64,000 bases of DNA. It comes from DUML01 sp050949905. GTDB lineage: Bacteria > Bacillota > Desulfitobacteriia > Desulfitobacteriales > Syntrophobotulaceae. Positions within the stretch are counted from its first letter, which is position 1. Every line of letters starts with the position of its first letter. Below, in pieces: positions 38,299-47,704 of the stretch. The notes beneath the pieces were generated by a model. It made no database searches and was not told the DNA's origin. It was given only the letters and a program-made list of their open reading frames with translations. The translations under genes were made by a program, and so were the position numbers. The stretch covers positions 1 to 64,000 of the forward strand of contig JBMNGP010000025.1 in the NCBI GenBank assembly GCA_050949905.1, written 5' to 3'.

Positions 38299-38898
38299 AT
38301 GAATATTGACAAGGCTCAAGTTACCAAATTGCGCAAGGAATTAGTGGAAGTAAGCAAAAAGATTTATGCTCGCGGTTTAACATCCGGAACCAGCGGCAAC
38401 CCCAGTGCCAGGCTGCCAGATTCGCCAAACCAGGTGCTTATCAAAGCTTCCGGCAAATGTTTTGGCGATGTGGTGGAAAGTGATTTCCTTCTGGTTGATC
38501 TGGACGGTAATGTTCTGGATGGAGAGGGCCGCCCCTCCAAAGAAGTTCGTTTTCACTGCGGAATCTATAAAAACCGTCCGGAAGTAAACGCTATTGTGCA
38601 CGGTCATTCTGCTTATGCTACAGCTTATGTTACTGCTAAAGGAGAACTTCCGGTTGTAACTGCTGCCGCTGAAGCGGGACTGAATAAGGTTGGCGTTGTA
38701 GGCTATGCTCTGCCCGGTTCCAATGAGTTGGCCGAGATGGTTATTGAAGCATTTAAAGACCCGACCCTCAAAGCAGCAGTCTTGGATAGACACGGCTTTG
38801 TAACCGTTGGCGCTGATATCCATAAAGCTTATTATTTAGGTGATGTGCTGGAGGATAATGCCAAGGTAGCTTGCCTCATAGCACAGCTCTCCAAATAG
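38299..38898 (+). CDS. Class II aldolase/adducin-family protein
   Basis: A 199-residue zinc-dependent aldolase of the L-fuculose-phosphate aldolase group. Features: GLTSGTSGNPSAR (phosphate-binding Gly loop near residue 27-40), the general acid Glu in PSKEVRFHCGIY, the zinc histidines in IVHGHSAYATA and a third in VLDRHGFVTVG. Relatives cleave or decarboxylate sugar-acid phosphates to dihydroxyacetone phosphate-type products. TTGGAGGT precedes the start codon region. Together with the dehydrogenase and TTT uptake genes it suggests breakdown of a sugar acid or hydroxylated acid. Confidence 0.85.
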   Translation: MNIDKAQVTKLRKELVEVSKKIYARGLTSGTSGNPSARLPDSPNQVLIKASGKCFGDVVESDFLLVDLDGNVLDGEGRPSKEVRFHCGIYKNRPEVNAIVHGHSAYATAYVTAKGELPVVTAAAEAGLNKVGVVGYALPGSNELAEMVIEAFKDPTLKAAVLDRHGFVTVGADIHKAYYLGDVLEDNAKVACLIAQLSK

Positions 38899-39030
38899 AG
38901 GGCAATGATTTAACTTGGGAATGGAATTTTCATCCGGAATGAATTTTTCTCTGATTTTAGAAAATACTGTGATATAGCAGCAATTTGCCTTTCTTAATTT
39001 TATACTTGGAAAAGCACGAGGAGTGAAAGC

Positions 39031-40254
39031 ATGGCTCCTAAATCTATAGCACTCATTGTAACCGTTGATACGAAGGAGGCAGAAGCCAGATTTTTGAACG
39101 AGTTCATTGAAAATCACGGCTTTAAGGCTCCGGTCTTAGATGTCAGTACCAGAAACCCTCATGGCTATAAGGCTCATTATCCCCGGGAAGTTGTGTGTAA
39201 AGCCGGGTGCGTTGAATTTTGCGATCTAAAAAATCTCCGGCGGGACAATATGATGAAGACCATGGGTGAAGGCTCAGCCCAAATCTTGCTTGACCTTTAT
39301 GCCCGGGGGGAATTAGCCGGTGTTCTTGCTGTCGGAGGCAATCAAGGGACAGCCATCGCTTCGATTGCTATGCGGGCTCTGCCCATCGGCGTGCCTAAGC
39401 TGATTGTCTCTACAGTGGCTTCGGGGTACGTGCGACCTTATGTCGAATATAAAGATATAGTTATGATGTTCTCGGTAGCCGATATATTAGGCGGCGCCAA
39501 TACAGTAAGCAGAACCATTCTCACTAATGCTGCCGGAGCAGTAATGGGCATGTCCCAATACGGTCAGCCTCTTACCAGGGGTGCAAAACCGGCCATAGCC
39601 ACTACGGCTTTTGGCAATACTGATGCCGCTGTCAACCAAGCCAGAGTGATCCTGGAGAAAGAGGGTTACGAGGTAATTGCTTTCCATGCTTCCGGGGCCA
39701 GCGGCTCGGCAATGGAATCCTTGATCGAAGAAGGATACATCCAGGGAGTCTTGGATATGACTACGCATGAACTCATCGGCGAAGTTTTTGGCGATGATAT
39801 ATATACACCCTTAAGGCCCAGGTTGGAAGAAGCAGGAAAAAGAGGTATTCCTCAAGTCGTTGTACCTGGGGCAATCGAATATTTCTGTTTTGGCGGTCCG
39901 GATACCGTTCCTAAGAAATATTTAGATCGCAAAACCCACTATCATAACCCCTATAATACCAATATCCGGGCTACAAAAGAGGAAGTTGCCAAGACTGCCG
40001 AAGTAATGGCTCAAAAACTGAATAAGTCCAAAGGCCCTGTCGTGGTTATGCTTCCCTTAAAAGGATTCTCGGAAAACGGCAGGCTGGGCGGGGCACTCTA
40101 TGAGCCGGAAACCGACCAAGTATTTATTAATTCGCTGGAAAAGAACCTTGACCCCAAAGTTAAGGTCATTAAGATAGATGCTAATATTAATGATCAAGAA
40201 TTTGCGGAGAGAGCAGCCCAGGAAATGAATATTTTAATGCAAATTCGGCGCTAA
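39031..40254 (+). CDS. Tm-1-like ATP-binding domain protein (UPF0261)
   Basis: A 407-residue two-domain protein of the UPF0261/Tm-1-like family. It begins with the expected nucleotide-binding strand SIALIVTVDTKEAEARFL and has GVLAVGGNQGTAIASIAMRA near residue 95, the AIATTAFGNTDAAVNQARVI second-domain start near 188, and FHASGASGSAMESLIEEG near 215. Family proteins bind ATP and are often encoded with a TIM-barrel partner, but the reaction is not settled. No TIM-barrel partner is visible here; instead it lies between aldolase and alcohol dehydrogenase genes. Confidence 0.85.
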   Translation: MAPKSIALIVTVDTKEAEARFLNEFIENHGFKAPVLDVSTRNPHGYKAHYPREVVCKAGCVEFCDLKNLRRDNMMKTMGEGSAQILLDLYARGELAGVLAVGGNQGTAIASIAMRALPIGVPKLIVSTVASGYVRPYVEYKDIVMMFSVADILGGANTVSRTILTNAAGAVMGMSQYGQPLTRGAKPAIATTAFGNTDAAVNQARVILEKEGYEVIAFHASGASGSAMESLIEEGYIQGVLDMTTHELIGEVFGDDIYTPLRPRLEEAGKRGIPQVVVPGAIEYFCFGGPDTVPKKYLDRKTHYHNPYNTNIRATKEEVAKTAEVMAQKLNKSKGPVVVMLPLKGFSENGRLGGALYEPETDQVFINSLEKNLDPKVKVIKIDANINDQEFAERAAQEMNILMQIRR

Positions 40255-40314
40255 ATACTTTATTATCTATAAAGTATTCTCAATAAGCGATACTACTACT
40301 CAGGGAGGTACAAA

Positions 40315-41388
40315 ATGAGCTACAATATTCCTGACAAAATGAAAGCCTTGGTGCTCTATGGGATTAATGATTTCAAGGTTGTCAACGACAAACCGGTTCC
40401 CAAACCCGGCCCGGGAGAAGTACTGGTCAAAGTAGCAGCCTGCGGTATTTGCGGAACAGACGTTAAGATTATTACCAAAGGGATGCCGAAGATGCCTCCT
40501 TACGGAGAATTCACTCAAGGCCATGAATGGGCAGGTACGGTGGTAGCCCTGGGCGAAACTGTTGATGAATTCCAAATCGGTGACCGTGTAGCAATTGAGG
40601 CTCATAAAGGCTGCATGCGCTGCCAGAACTGTATCGAGGGTTTATACACAAGCTGTCTCAATTACGCCCAAAAAGGCCAGATAGCTTCCGGTATGACCCG
40701 GGATGGAGGCTTTGCCGAATATGCAGTTCACCATATTAACTCGATTTACAAGATCCCTGAAAATGTATCTTTTGTAGAAGCAACATATGTTACGACTCTG
40801 GGCTGTGCCATGTGGGCACTGGACACCAGCGGCGGCTATATTGCGGGGGATTCGGTTTTGATCACCGGACCCGGCCCGATTGGGCTCTCCATGGTTCAGG
40901 CCTGCAAAGCTGTAGGAGCCGAAAAAATTATCTTGGTCGGCACCAAGAACGACCGCTTGGCCATTGGCAAGAGTGTCGGAGCAACCCATACCATTAATGT
41001 CAACGAAGTCAAAGACCCCTTGGCAGCAGTTATGGAGATAACCGGCGGCCGTGGTTGCGAACGAACCTACGAATGTGCCGGCAATGACTCTACTTTTGAC
41101 ATTTGCTTAAAATCCACCATGCGCGGTCATGTTATGACTTGTGTATCCTTCTATAAGCAGCCGGTAACGGCTTCGTTAGACTATGCCGTGCTTAATAGCA
41201 TCCAAATCAAGACTGTGCGCGGCGAAGGCGGGAATAACTGCAAACGGGCACTGTCTCTCATGAGCCAGGGTAAAATTGACACCAAACAGATTCTCACGCA
41301 TACTTTCCCCTTAGATGAATTCGCTACCGCCTATGATTACTTTGTTAACCGCCGTGACGGTGCTATGAAAGTAGTTGTTCTACCTTAA
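40315..41388 (+). CDS. Zinc-dependent alcohol dehydrogenase (MDR family)
   Basis: A 357-residue medium-chain dehydrogenase. Catalytic zinc ligands: Cys in CGICGTDVK near residue 41, His-Glu in QGHEWAG near 66. The structural zinc site is the four-cysteine lobe CMRCQNCIEGLYTSC near 101-115. The NAD-binding motif is ITGPGPIGLSMVQACKAVGA near 182-200. It resembles threonine/sorbitol dehydrogenases that oxidise a secondary alcohol next to a polar group. An AGGGAGGT site precedes the ATG. Presumably it prepares or finishes the aldolase substrate of the same operon. Confidence 0.88.
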   Translation: MSYNIPDKMKALVLYGINDFKVVNDKPVPKPGPGEVLVKVAACGICGTDVKIITKGMPKMPPYGEFTQGHEWAGTVVALGETVDEFQIGDRVAIEAHKGCMRCQNCIEGLYTSCLNYAQKGQIASGMTRDGGFAEYAVHHINSIYKIPENVSFVEATYVTTLGCAMWALDTSGGYIAGDSVLITGPGPIGLSMVQACKAVGAEKIILVGTKNDRLAIGKSVGATHTINVNEVKDPLAAVMEITGGRGCERTYECAGNDSTFDICLKSTMRGHVMTCVSFYKQPVTASLDYAVLNSIQIKTVRGEGGNNCKRALSLMSQGKIDTKQILTHTFPLDEFATAYDYFVNRRDGAMKVVVLP

Positions 41389-41399
41389 TTTCAGACTAA

Positions 41400-41456
41400 T
41401 TCCCCCGGGAATTTTCAGAAAAATAAATTACCCGGGGGAACAGTATATTTTTTTAA
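41400..41456 (+). terminator. Terminator after the alcohol dehydrogenase gene
   Basis: TTCCCCCGGG (41400-41409) and CCCGGGGGAA (41431-41440) form a perfect stem followed by a TATATTTTTTTT run. It divides the enzyme genes from the TTT transporter genes. Confidence 0.88.
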
Positions 41457-41767
41457 AGCCTTGAAAATTATAATAAGTTATGTAAATATATTAAAAATAC
41501 TTGTGTAATAAACGTGATTTTTATACATAAATCTTAGCTCCGAATACGAAATTATATTAAAAACAAATTTATTTACTTAGTGGGTTCGCTATACTAGTTT
41601 GTAATATAGGTGCTGTATAGGTTTATATATAGTGTTAATCATATTGGTTTCTTTCCAGATTTTTTTCTGGCTGGAAATAAAAATTTAGGCGAGGAGGGAT
41701 TGTGAAAAAATTAAATTTCTGGTCTCAAACCAATTTCCAAAGTGGTAAAAAATTAGGAGGGGAAGAA
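41457..41767. other. Gap before tctC copy 1
   Basis: This AT-rich stretch presumably holds the tctC promoter, but I cannot choose between several weak -35/-10 pairs and see no -24/-12 element. A second possible start for TctC (GTG 41702 after GAGGAGGGATT) lies in it, in frame with the main start. The signal peptide fits ATG 41768 better. Confidence 0.4.
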
Positions 41768-42775
41768 ATGAAAACAAAAAAAATTATGGCTATCGTTTTG
41801 TCTTTGGCGTTAATCCTCACCATGGCTGTAGGCTGCAGTAAGCCAGCAGATACCCAAGCACCGTCGGAGGAGCCGAAGATTAGTTTCCCGGAGAAAAATA
41901 TTGATATGACCATTCTATTCGGAGCGGGAGCCGGCGCGGATGTAATTGGTCGCAAGCTGGCTGATATGGTATCCAAAGATCTTGGTCAGCCCATAGTATG
42001 TAATAACCGCGTTGGCGGCGGTGGATCAGTAGGCTATCAATATGTTCTAGGCACAGATCCGGACGGCTACAATATTGTCTGGAACTCTACTTCAATCAGT
42101 GTTGCTTATCATCAAGGCAATATGCCCGCCGACCAGGGCTTTGATGCTTTCCGTGGTGTTGCTAACATAACTCAGGAAGCAACTGCCCTGGCTATCCGCG
42201 CAGATGATGATCGCTGGAATACTATTGAAGAATTCCTTGCTTACGCTAAAGAACATCCAGGTGAAGTTACTGTGGCTAACAGCGGCGTCGGCTCCTTTAA
42301 CCACTTGATGGCAGCTGCTATTGGTGATGTTGCCGGTGTTGAGCTTAAGCATATTCCTATGGATGCCAAACAAAGTACAACTTCACTTCTGGGCGGCCAG
42401 GTAGATGCAATTGTCAACATGGCATTTGACATTATTCAACAGCAGGAAGCCGGTCAGGTTAAAGCTTTAGTTGTTGTTGCTCCGGAAAGATTGGAGCAAA
42501 TTCCGGATGTACCTACAATGAAAGAAAAAGGCTATGACCTTGATCTCATGATGTATAGAGGAATTGCCGTTCCTAAGGATACTCCTGATGAAGTAGTTAA
42601 GATTCTGGAAGAAGCTTTTGTCAAAGCCGGAAATGCCCCAGAATTTAAAGAGTTTACACAACCTTACGGCGTTATTTTGGATGTCAAAGGCGCCGCTGAA
42701 TTTGATGCCCAAATGGCTGACAATGATGCTATTGTAGCCGATATTATGGACAAAATTGGTATCAAAAAACAATAG
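41768..42775 (+). CDS. tctC: Tripartite tricarboxylate transporter substrate-binding lipoprotein (TctC/Bug), copy 1
   Basis: This extracytoplasmic receptor of a TTT carrier has about 335 residues. The lipoprotein signal (MKTKKIMAIVLSLALILTMA, then VGC lipobox) is followed by Bug-family motifs IDMTILFGAGAGADVIGRKL, GSVGYQYVL, VANSGVGSFNHLMAA and VVVAPERLEQIPDVPTMKEK. TTT receptors usually bind carboxylates through backbone contacts and water. TTAGGAGGGG precedes the ATG. Its paralogue is at 47705. The damaged tctA gene follows after a hairpin. Confidence 0.9.
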   Translation: MKTKKIMAIVLSLALILTMAVGCSKPADTQAPSEEPKISFPEKNIDMTILFGAGAGADVIGRKLADMVSKDLGQPIVCNNRVGGGGSVGYQYVLGTDPDGYNIVWNSTSISVAYHQGNMPADQGFDAFRGVANITQEATALAIRADDDRWNTIEEFLAYAKEHPGEVTVANSGVGSFNHLMAAAIGDVAGVELKHIPMDAKQSTTSLLGGQVDAIVNMAFDIIQQQEAGQVKALVVVAPERLEQIPDVPTMKEKGYDLDLMMYRGIAVPKDTPDEVVKILEEAFVKAGNAPEFKEFTQPYGVILDVKGAAEFDAQMADNDAIVADIMDKIGIKKQ

Positions 42776-42792
42776 TAAGCGTTAATTTTATA

Positions 42793-43124
42793 AAGAGCGG
42801 GAGATCTAGGTCTTCCGCTCTTATCTCAAACACTATGAGCCTAACAAAAATTCCTGTAAGCTCACTTTCAAGTTCAATTATGCTTTACTGCCTTTAATAA
42901 GCTTTACTGTCATTGAATTAAAATAAGCAAACCTCCAGGGGTCAAATATTTACCCTCAAGTTCGTCGCTTATCGTTTGCAAGGTATATAGAAAAAAACAA
43001 GTTATTTCTTTTTACCCCCTGTTCATATAAATCCCAAAAATTTTCTGTGGATTAATTTTGATTCGATCTGTCATAAATTGAAAGAGAAGGGGGAAAAATG
43101 AAATGTAGTAAAGGAGGTAATACA
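42793..43124 (+). other. Gap between tctC and tctA, with terminator-like hairpin
   Basis: AAGAGCGG-gagatctaggtctt-CCGCTCTT (42793-42822) is a strong stem without a clear T run, a common device for making more binding protein than permease. The remaining 300 bases are AT-rich with no gene that I can support. Confidence 0.5.
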
Positions 43125-44629
43125 GTGTTAGAATATTTAGTACAAGGATTAACAATAGCCATATCATTCCAAAACCTTCTCTTTATGCTTTTCGGAACAG
43201 TTCTGGGATTGATTTTTGCTGCGATACCGGGTTTAACCTTTAGTACCGCACTTATTTTATTGATTCCGCTTACCTTCGGGCTGGAGGCTGTTCCGGCAAT
43301 TTCAGTTCTCCTGGGTGTATATGCCGGCGGGATGTCCGGAGGTTCAATTTCCGCAATTTTACTGGGTATTCCGGGAACACCGTCTGCGGCTGCAACTGTT
43401 ATTGACGGCTATGCAATGTCTAAGAAGGGGTGAAGCCGGCAGGGCTTTAGGGATGGCCGTCTATGCTTCGGTTTTCGGGGGAATTTTCAGCTTACTAGTA
43501 CTTATGCTGGTTGCACCTCAACTGGCAAGTATAGCTATAAAGTTTGGGCCGCCGGAAATTTTCGCTTTGGTAGTTTTTGGACTCTCAACTATTGTGAGTC
43601 TGAGCGGAACCGACATAGTTAAAGGCTATATTAGCAGGGTTGTTTGGCCTCTTGCTTTGCACAGTCGGTTTGGACCCGGTAATGGGCTTGCAAAGATTTA
43701 CCTTTGGTCAGGCGGGGCTTATGATTGGGATTGGTATTATGCCTGTGATGATTGGCATGTTTGCCTTGCCAGAGATTATAGACACTTTTTTACGGGTTAA
43801 AAAGAATAAAGACCTAAAACAAGAGGAGCCTAAAAGAGACAAAGTTAAGGCGGCTTTCCCGACTTTTAAGGAAATGGCTAAAACATTTTTTCTGCTAATA
43901 AAATCTGCTGCAATTGGCACAGGGTTAGGTGCTATTCCTGGTACCGGCGGGCCGGTTGCTTCCTTCTTAGCTTATGACCAAGCAAAAAGACAAAATCCGG
44001 CAACCGGAACAGGAACGGTAGAAGGTGTCGGAGCCCCGGAATCTGCCAATAACGGGGTTACGGGCGGAGCCCTTATTCCCTTGCTTACTTTGGGAATACC
44101 GGGGGACAGTGCAACCGCTATTATGTTAGGAGCCTTTCTGATTCACGGTTTGGCGCCTGGGCCGTTGCTTTTCCAAAATTACGGAGATTTGGTGTATGCT
44201 ATCTTCATCAGTATTCTGATTATCTATATTATGGTTTTGGTCATTCAATTTTATGGCATCCGTCTCTTTGTTAAAGTATTGGACTTCCCAAAAGTGAATT
44301 TGATGGCAGTAATCCTTGCGGTATCGGTAATCGGCGCATTTGCCATCAATCTTAGCTTTAGTGATGTAATAATCATGTTCTTCTCCGGTGTATTGGGATA
44401 TTTTATGAAGAGGTTTGGTTTCCCGGTTACACCGCTTATCCTAGCACTTGTACTAGGGTACTCAATCGAGAATAATTTCCGCAAGTCCCTTGTTTTCTCA
44501 GGCGGCAGTCTCGATATTTTTATTACGAAACCGGTCAGTCTTGTCTTTCTAACTCTAGCTTTGATTATTCTTTTAGCGCCTTTCTTTAGACCATGGCTGG
44601 AGAAAAGGTTTAAAAAGAAGAAGGCTTAA
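43125..44629 (+). pseudogene. tctA: TTT large permease TctA, copy 1, two frameshifts
   Basis: The three frames together make a TctA of about 500 residues, parallel to the intact gene at 45179. The start is GTG 43125 after AAAGGAGGT. The first break is at the GGGG run 43427-43430: dropping one G turns KKG-stop into KKGEAGRALGM, as in the paralogue. The second is near 43627 in AAAGGCTATATTAGC, where removing one base restores KGILAGLFGLLLCTVGLDP. All other family motifs are intact (IPGTPSAAATVIDGY, PESANNGVTGGALIPLLTLG, GDSATAIMLGA). Either two real mutations or sequencing errors; the intact paralogue would relieve selection. Confidence 0.85.
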
Positions 44630-44668
44630 TACAATAAAAATTTGCCCTGTGCAAAGGAGAGGATCTAG

Positions 44669-45145
44669 ATGAAGCACAATAGAATAATTGCTGTCATTTT
44701 ACTGATATTTATTGTCTGGTGGGCATACTTGACCACTCAGCTTCCTGAGACCACCATGCCCGGTGAACCAGGACCTAAGTTCTTCCCGGCTGTAATCTTG
44801 GGGCTTATGGCAGTGTTCAGTGTTTTGCTCTTTTTTACCAAGGATAAAAAAGATACGGCAGAGGTTAAAACCGATGATGTCGAAAAGGAAGTAGAGGAAA
44901 AAGAAGAAGTATTTCCTATTTTTAGTGCCTTAAAGCTCTTTGCTGTCTTTTTCTTAGGCATAATACTTGTCTATTATCTAGGCTTTAATATCGGCATGAT
45001 CTTTGGCTTAACCGTCATGCTCTGGATGATAGGCTGGAGACTTTTTCCCCGGGCGATACTTTTTTCTGCGGCTGTAACTCTGGCAGTTTATTTCTTGTTT
45101 GATTGGCTGTTGAAAATCCCCTTGCCTAAGGGCAGTCTTTTTTAG
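44669..45145 (+). CDS. tctB: TTT small permease TctB
   Basis: A 158-residue four-helix membrane protein: N-terminal helix (IIAVILLIFIVWWAYLTTQL), then the typical MPGEPGPKFFPAVILGLMAV segment, a charged central loop rich in Lys and Glu (about 55-85), and two closing helices. TctB is the poorly conserved small subunit that complexes with TctA. It lies between the two tctA copies and is the only tctB in the window, so it probably serves both. An AAAGGAGAGG site precedes the ATG. Confidence 0.85.
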   Translation: MKHNRIIAVILLIFIVWWAYLTTQLPETTMPGEPGPKFFPAVILGLMAVFSVLLFFTKDKKDTAEVKTDDVEKEVEEKEEVFPIFSALKLFAVFFLGIILVYYLGFNIGMIFGLTVMLWMIGWRLFPRAILFSAAVTLAVYFLFDWLLKIPLPKGSLF

Positions 45146-45178
45146 GATAGATAAGAAAGAGAAGGAGGATCCCTGGAG

Positions 45179-46678
45179 ATGTTTGAGTTATTTACAGAGG
45201 GATTAACTATTGCCTTAACTTTAGAGAATTTTCTATTTATGTTCTTCGGCTGTATCCTAGGCATAGTATTCTCCGCTATACCTGCTTTGACATTCAGTAC
45301 AGCCTTGATTCTTCTAATTCCGGTTACTTTCGGCCTTACTCCGGTTGCTGCGATCTCTGTCCTCTTAGGCGTCTTTGCCGGGGGGATGACAGGAGGGTCG
45401 ATTTCCGCTATTCTTTTAGGTATTCCGGGTACTCCCTCCGCAGCGGCTACGGTTATTGACGGGTATTTGCTGTCCAAAAAAGGCCAAGCCGGGAAAGCCT
45501 TAGGGATGGCAATCTATTCCTCGGTATTTGGCGGTATTTTTAGTTTGCTGGTGCTTATCCTTGTGGCGCCACAGATTGCTAAAATTGCCATTAAGTTTGG
45601 CCCGGCTGAACTCTTTGCTTTAGTGGTTTTCGGTTTGTCTACTATTGTAAGCTTAAGTGAGACCAGCATTGTTAAAGGGCTCTTGGCAGGCCTTTTTGGA
45701 CTCTTGCTTTGTACTGTGGGCCTTGATCCGGTTATGGGACTGCAGAGGTATACTTTTGGCTTTGCTAATCTGATGACTGGCGTGGGTCTGATGCCGGTGA
45801 TGATTGGGATGTTCGCCCTGCCGGAAATCATAGATAATTTTTTGCAGGCTAGTAAAAATAGGTACAAACAGTTGGTTAGACATAGGCAGAAGGTTAAGGC
45901 TAATTTCCCAAGCCTGAAAGAGATGAAAGCGGCTTTTTCCTTGAACTTAAAATCGTCAGCTATTGGTACCTTTGTGGGAGCTATTCCGGGCACAGGCGGG
46001 CCTATTGCCTGTTTTATGGCACTGGATGTGGCTAAAAGGAAAAACCCGAAGGTGGGGACAGGGGAACTTGACGGTGTAATTGCTCCCGAATCGGCTAATA
46101 ATGGAGTTACCGGCGGGGCCTTGATACCCCTCCTAACCCTGGGAATTCCGGGGGATAGTGCCACCGCTATAATGTTGGGCGCACTAATGATTCACGGGTT
46201 AATACCGGGTCCGCTGCTTTTCAGGGATAACGGTGCCTTGGTTTACGCTATTTTCATTAGTATCCTTATCATTAACTTAATGGTTTTAGCTATTCAATTT
46301 TTTGGCATGAAGCTATTTGTTAAAGTATTGGATATCCCCAAAGTCAATCTTATGAGTATGATTCTGGTCATGGCGGTTGTTGGCTCCTTTGCCATTAATC
46401 TTAATTATGCTGATATTATAGTAATGTTTTTCGCAGGCCTTCTGGGTTATTTTATGAAAAAATTTGGTTTTCCGATTGTTCCTCTTATTCTTGGTTTAGT
46501 GCTTGGCTACTCCATCGAGAATAACTTCCGCAAAGCGTTGGTCTTTTCTGATGGCAGCTTCAGTATTTTCGTTACCAGTCCTGTAAGCCTTCTATTTTTG
46601 ACTCTTGCCGTTTTTATGCTGTTGGCACCTACTATCAGGTCTTGGCGTAATAAAAATAAAGCTAGTAAAGCTAAGTAA
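45179..46678 (+). CDS. tctA: TTT large permease TctA, copy 2 (intact)
   Basis: A 499-residue, twelve-helix permease. The hallmark repeats are GGMTGGSISAILLGIPGTPS near residue 65-83 and PESANNGVTGGALIPLLTLG near 300-320, followed by GIPGDSATAIMLGALMIHG. They make the two halves of the transport path. It is the working version of the broken copy just upstream, about 34 bases after tctB with GAAGGAGGAT ahead. It is driven by the membrane ion gradient and supplied by TctC receptors at 41768 and 47705. Confidence 0.92.
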   Translation: MFELFTEGLTIALTLENFLFMFFGCILGIVFSAIPALTFSTALILLIPVTFGLTPVAAISVLLGVFAGGMTGGSISAILLGIPGTPSAAATVIDGYLLSKKGQAGKALGMAIYSSVFGGIFSLLVLILVAPQIAKIAIKFGPAELFALVVFGLSTIVSLSETSIVKGLLAGLFGLLLCTVGLDPVMGLQRYTFGFANLMTGVGLMPVMIGMFALPEIIDNFLQASKNRYKQLVRHRQKVKANFPSLKEMKAAFSLNLKSSAIGTFVGAIPGTGGPIACFMALDVAKRKNPKVGTGELDGVIAPESANNGVTGGALIPLLTLGIPGDSATAIMLGALMIHGLIPGPLLFRDNGALVYAIFISILIINLMVLAIQFFGMKLFVKVLDIPKVNLMSMILVMAVVGSFAINLNYADIIVMFFAGLLGYFMKKFGFPIVPLILGLVLGYSIENNFRKALVFSDGSFSIFVTSPVSLLFLTLAVFMLLAPTIRSWRNKNKASKAK

Positions 46679-46746
46679 AGAAAACATAAAATTGTAAATG
46701 GGTATAATAATATACTAGCGGAACTTGTTATCAAGGGAGTGTAGTA

Positions 46747-47466
46747 ATGGAGAAAGAGGCTGTCCAAGATAATTATCTGTTCTTTTCCAGCGAGGATCTC
46801 ATACATTATTTTATGAATAACCTGGCGGAAAAGGATCTTAAAACTCAGACCAAGCGAATTATGGAAATGGCTAAAGTGTTTATGGCCAAAAAGGGATATG
46901 ACTTGGAAGATATTTATTCTTTGCTTGTTATGCTGAGGGACATGGATCAACGGCCAATTATTAATGAAGTAATTAAATTGTATTTTAATAAAGACCATTA
47001 TCCTATTAGGGTAATTATGCAAATTGGGGAACTGGAAAATACGGCAGATCTTGAAATTGAATTTTCAGCCTACAAAGGTGAAAAACGTTTTATTAACAGT
47101 GAAAAAGGGCATCTACCCACAGGCCCTTACTCACAAGCTGTTGTGGTGGAAAATTATGTTCATTGCTCAGGTGTTCGCCCAGTTGATCCTCTTTCTCAGA
47201 AATTAATTGAAGGTGATTGTAGGCAAAAGACTAGGAGATGCTTGGATAATTTGGAGGTAGTCCTGCAAACAGCCGGAACAGGGCTTGACTGCGCCTACGC
47301 CTTTATGGTTTACCTTACTGACCTCGAGCTATTACCTCAAATTGAAGAGGTTTTTGCCGAATATAACTTGGATGGTGAAAATGTCCTGCAAGAGGTAACT
47401 AAGGTTGAAAAACTCAATGAGGGACATGAGCTGGAAATCTCCTGTTCAGCTTTTTTAGCAGTTTAA
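46747..47466 (+). CDS. Tandem RidA/YjgF-domain protein
   Basis: 239 residues that read as two Rid domains. The second half (about 120-239) is a full Rid domain with LPTGPYSQAVVVENYVHCSG and NLEVVLQTAGTGLDCAYAFM. The first half (about 10-115) is divergent: it lacks the opening strands but keeps DLEDIYSLLVMLRDMDQRPI-like and YPIRVIMQIGELENTADLEI segments. In RidA the arginine that binds the 2-imino acid carboxylate lies in a P-x-R motif. Here the C-terminal domain has VLQ at that place, while the first domain has PIR. So an active site, if any, may be shared or altered. It stands between TTT genes, as Rid proteins often stand with catabolic genes. Confidence 0.75.
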   Translation: MEKEAVQDNYLFFSSEDLIHYFMNNLAEKDLKTQTKRIMEMAKVFMAKKGYDLEDIYSLLVMLRDMDQRPIINEVIKLYFNKDHYPIRVIMQIGELENTADLEIEFSAYKGEKRFINSEKGHLPTGPYSQAVVVENYVHCSGVRPVDPLSQKLIEGDCRQKTRRCLDNLEVVLQTAGTGLDCAYAFMVYLTDLELLPQIEEVFAEYNLDGENVLQEVTKVEKLNEGHELEISCSAFLAV

Positions 47467-47542
47467 AATTAATTAAAAATCAACTAAGGCTTAAATAAGG
47501 AAAGCAAAAAAATAAAGAAAGTAAATTAGCAAAAGTTATTGC

Positions 47543-47586
47543 CCCAAAATCCCTTGGATCAGAAATATCCGGGGATTTTTTGATTT
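47543..47586 (+). terminator. Terminator after the Rid gene
   Basis: AAAATCCC and GGGGATTTTTTG flank an 18-base loop and end in a T run, a usable rho-independent terminator in front of the tctC copy 2 leader. Confidence 0.65.
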
Positions 47587-47704
47587 ATATTTAATTTATA
47601 TAGGATAGTTTTTCTAGTCTAAAATTATTGTAAGTGGAAGAAACTAAACTCAGACAAAAATTTGCTTACTTTATTTCATACCAAAAGAACGGAGGTAACA
47701 GGAA

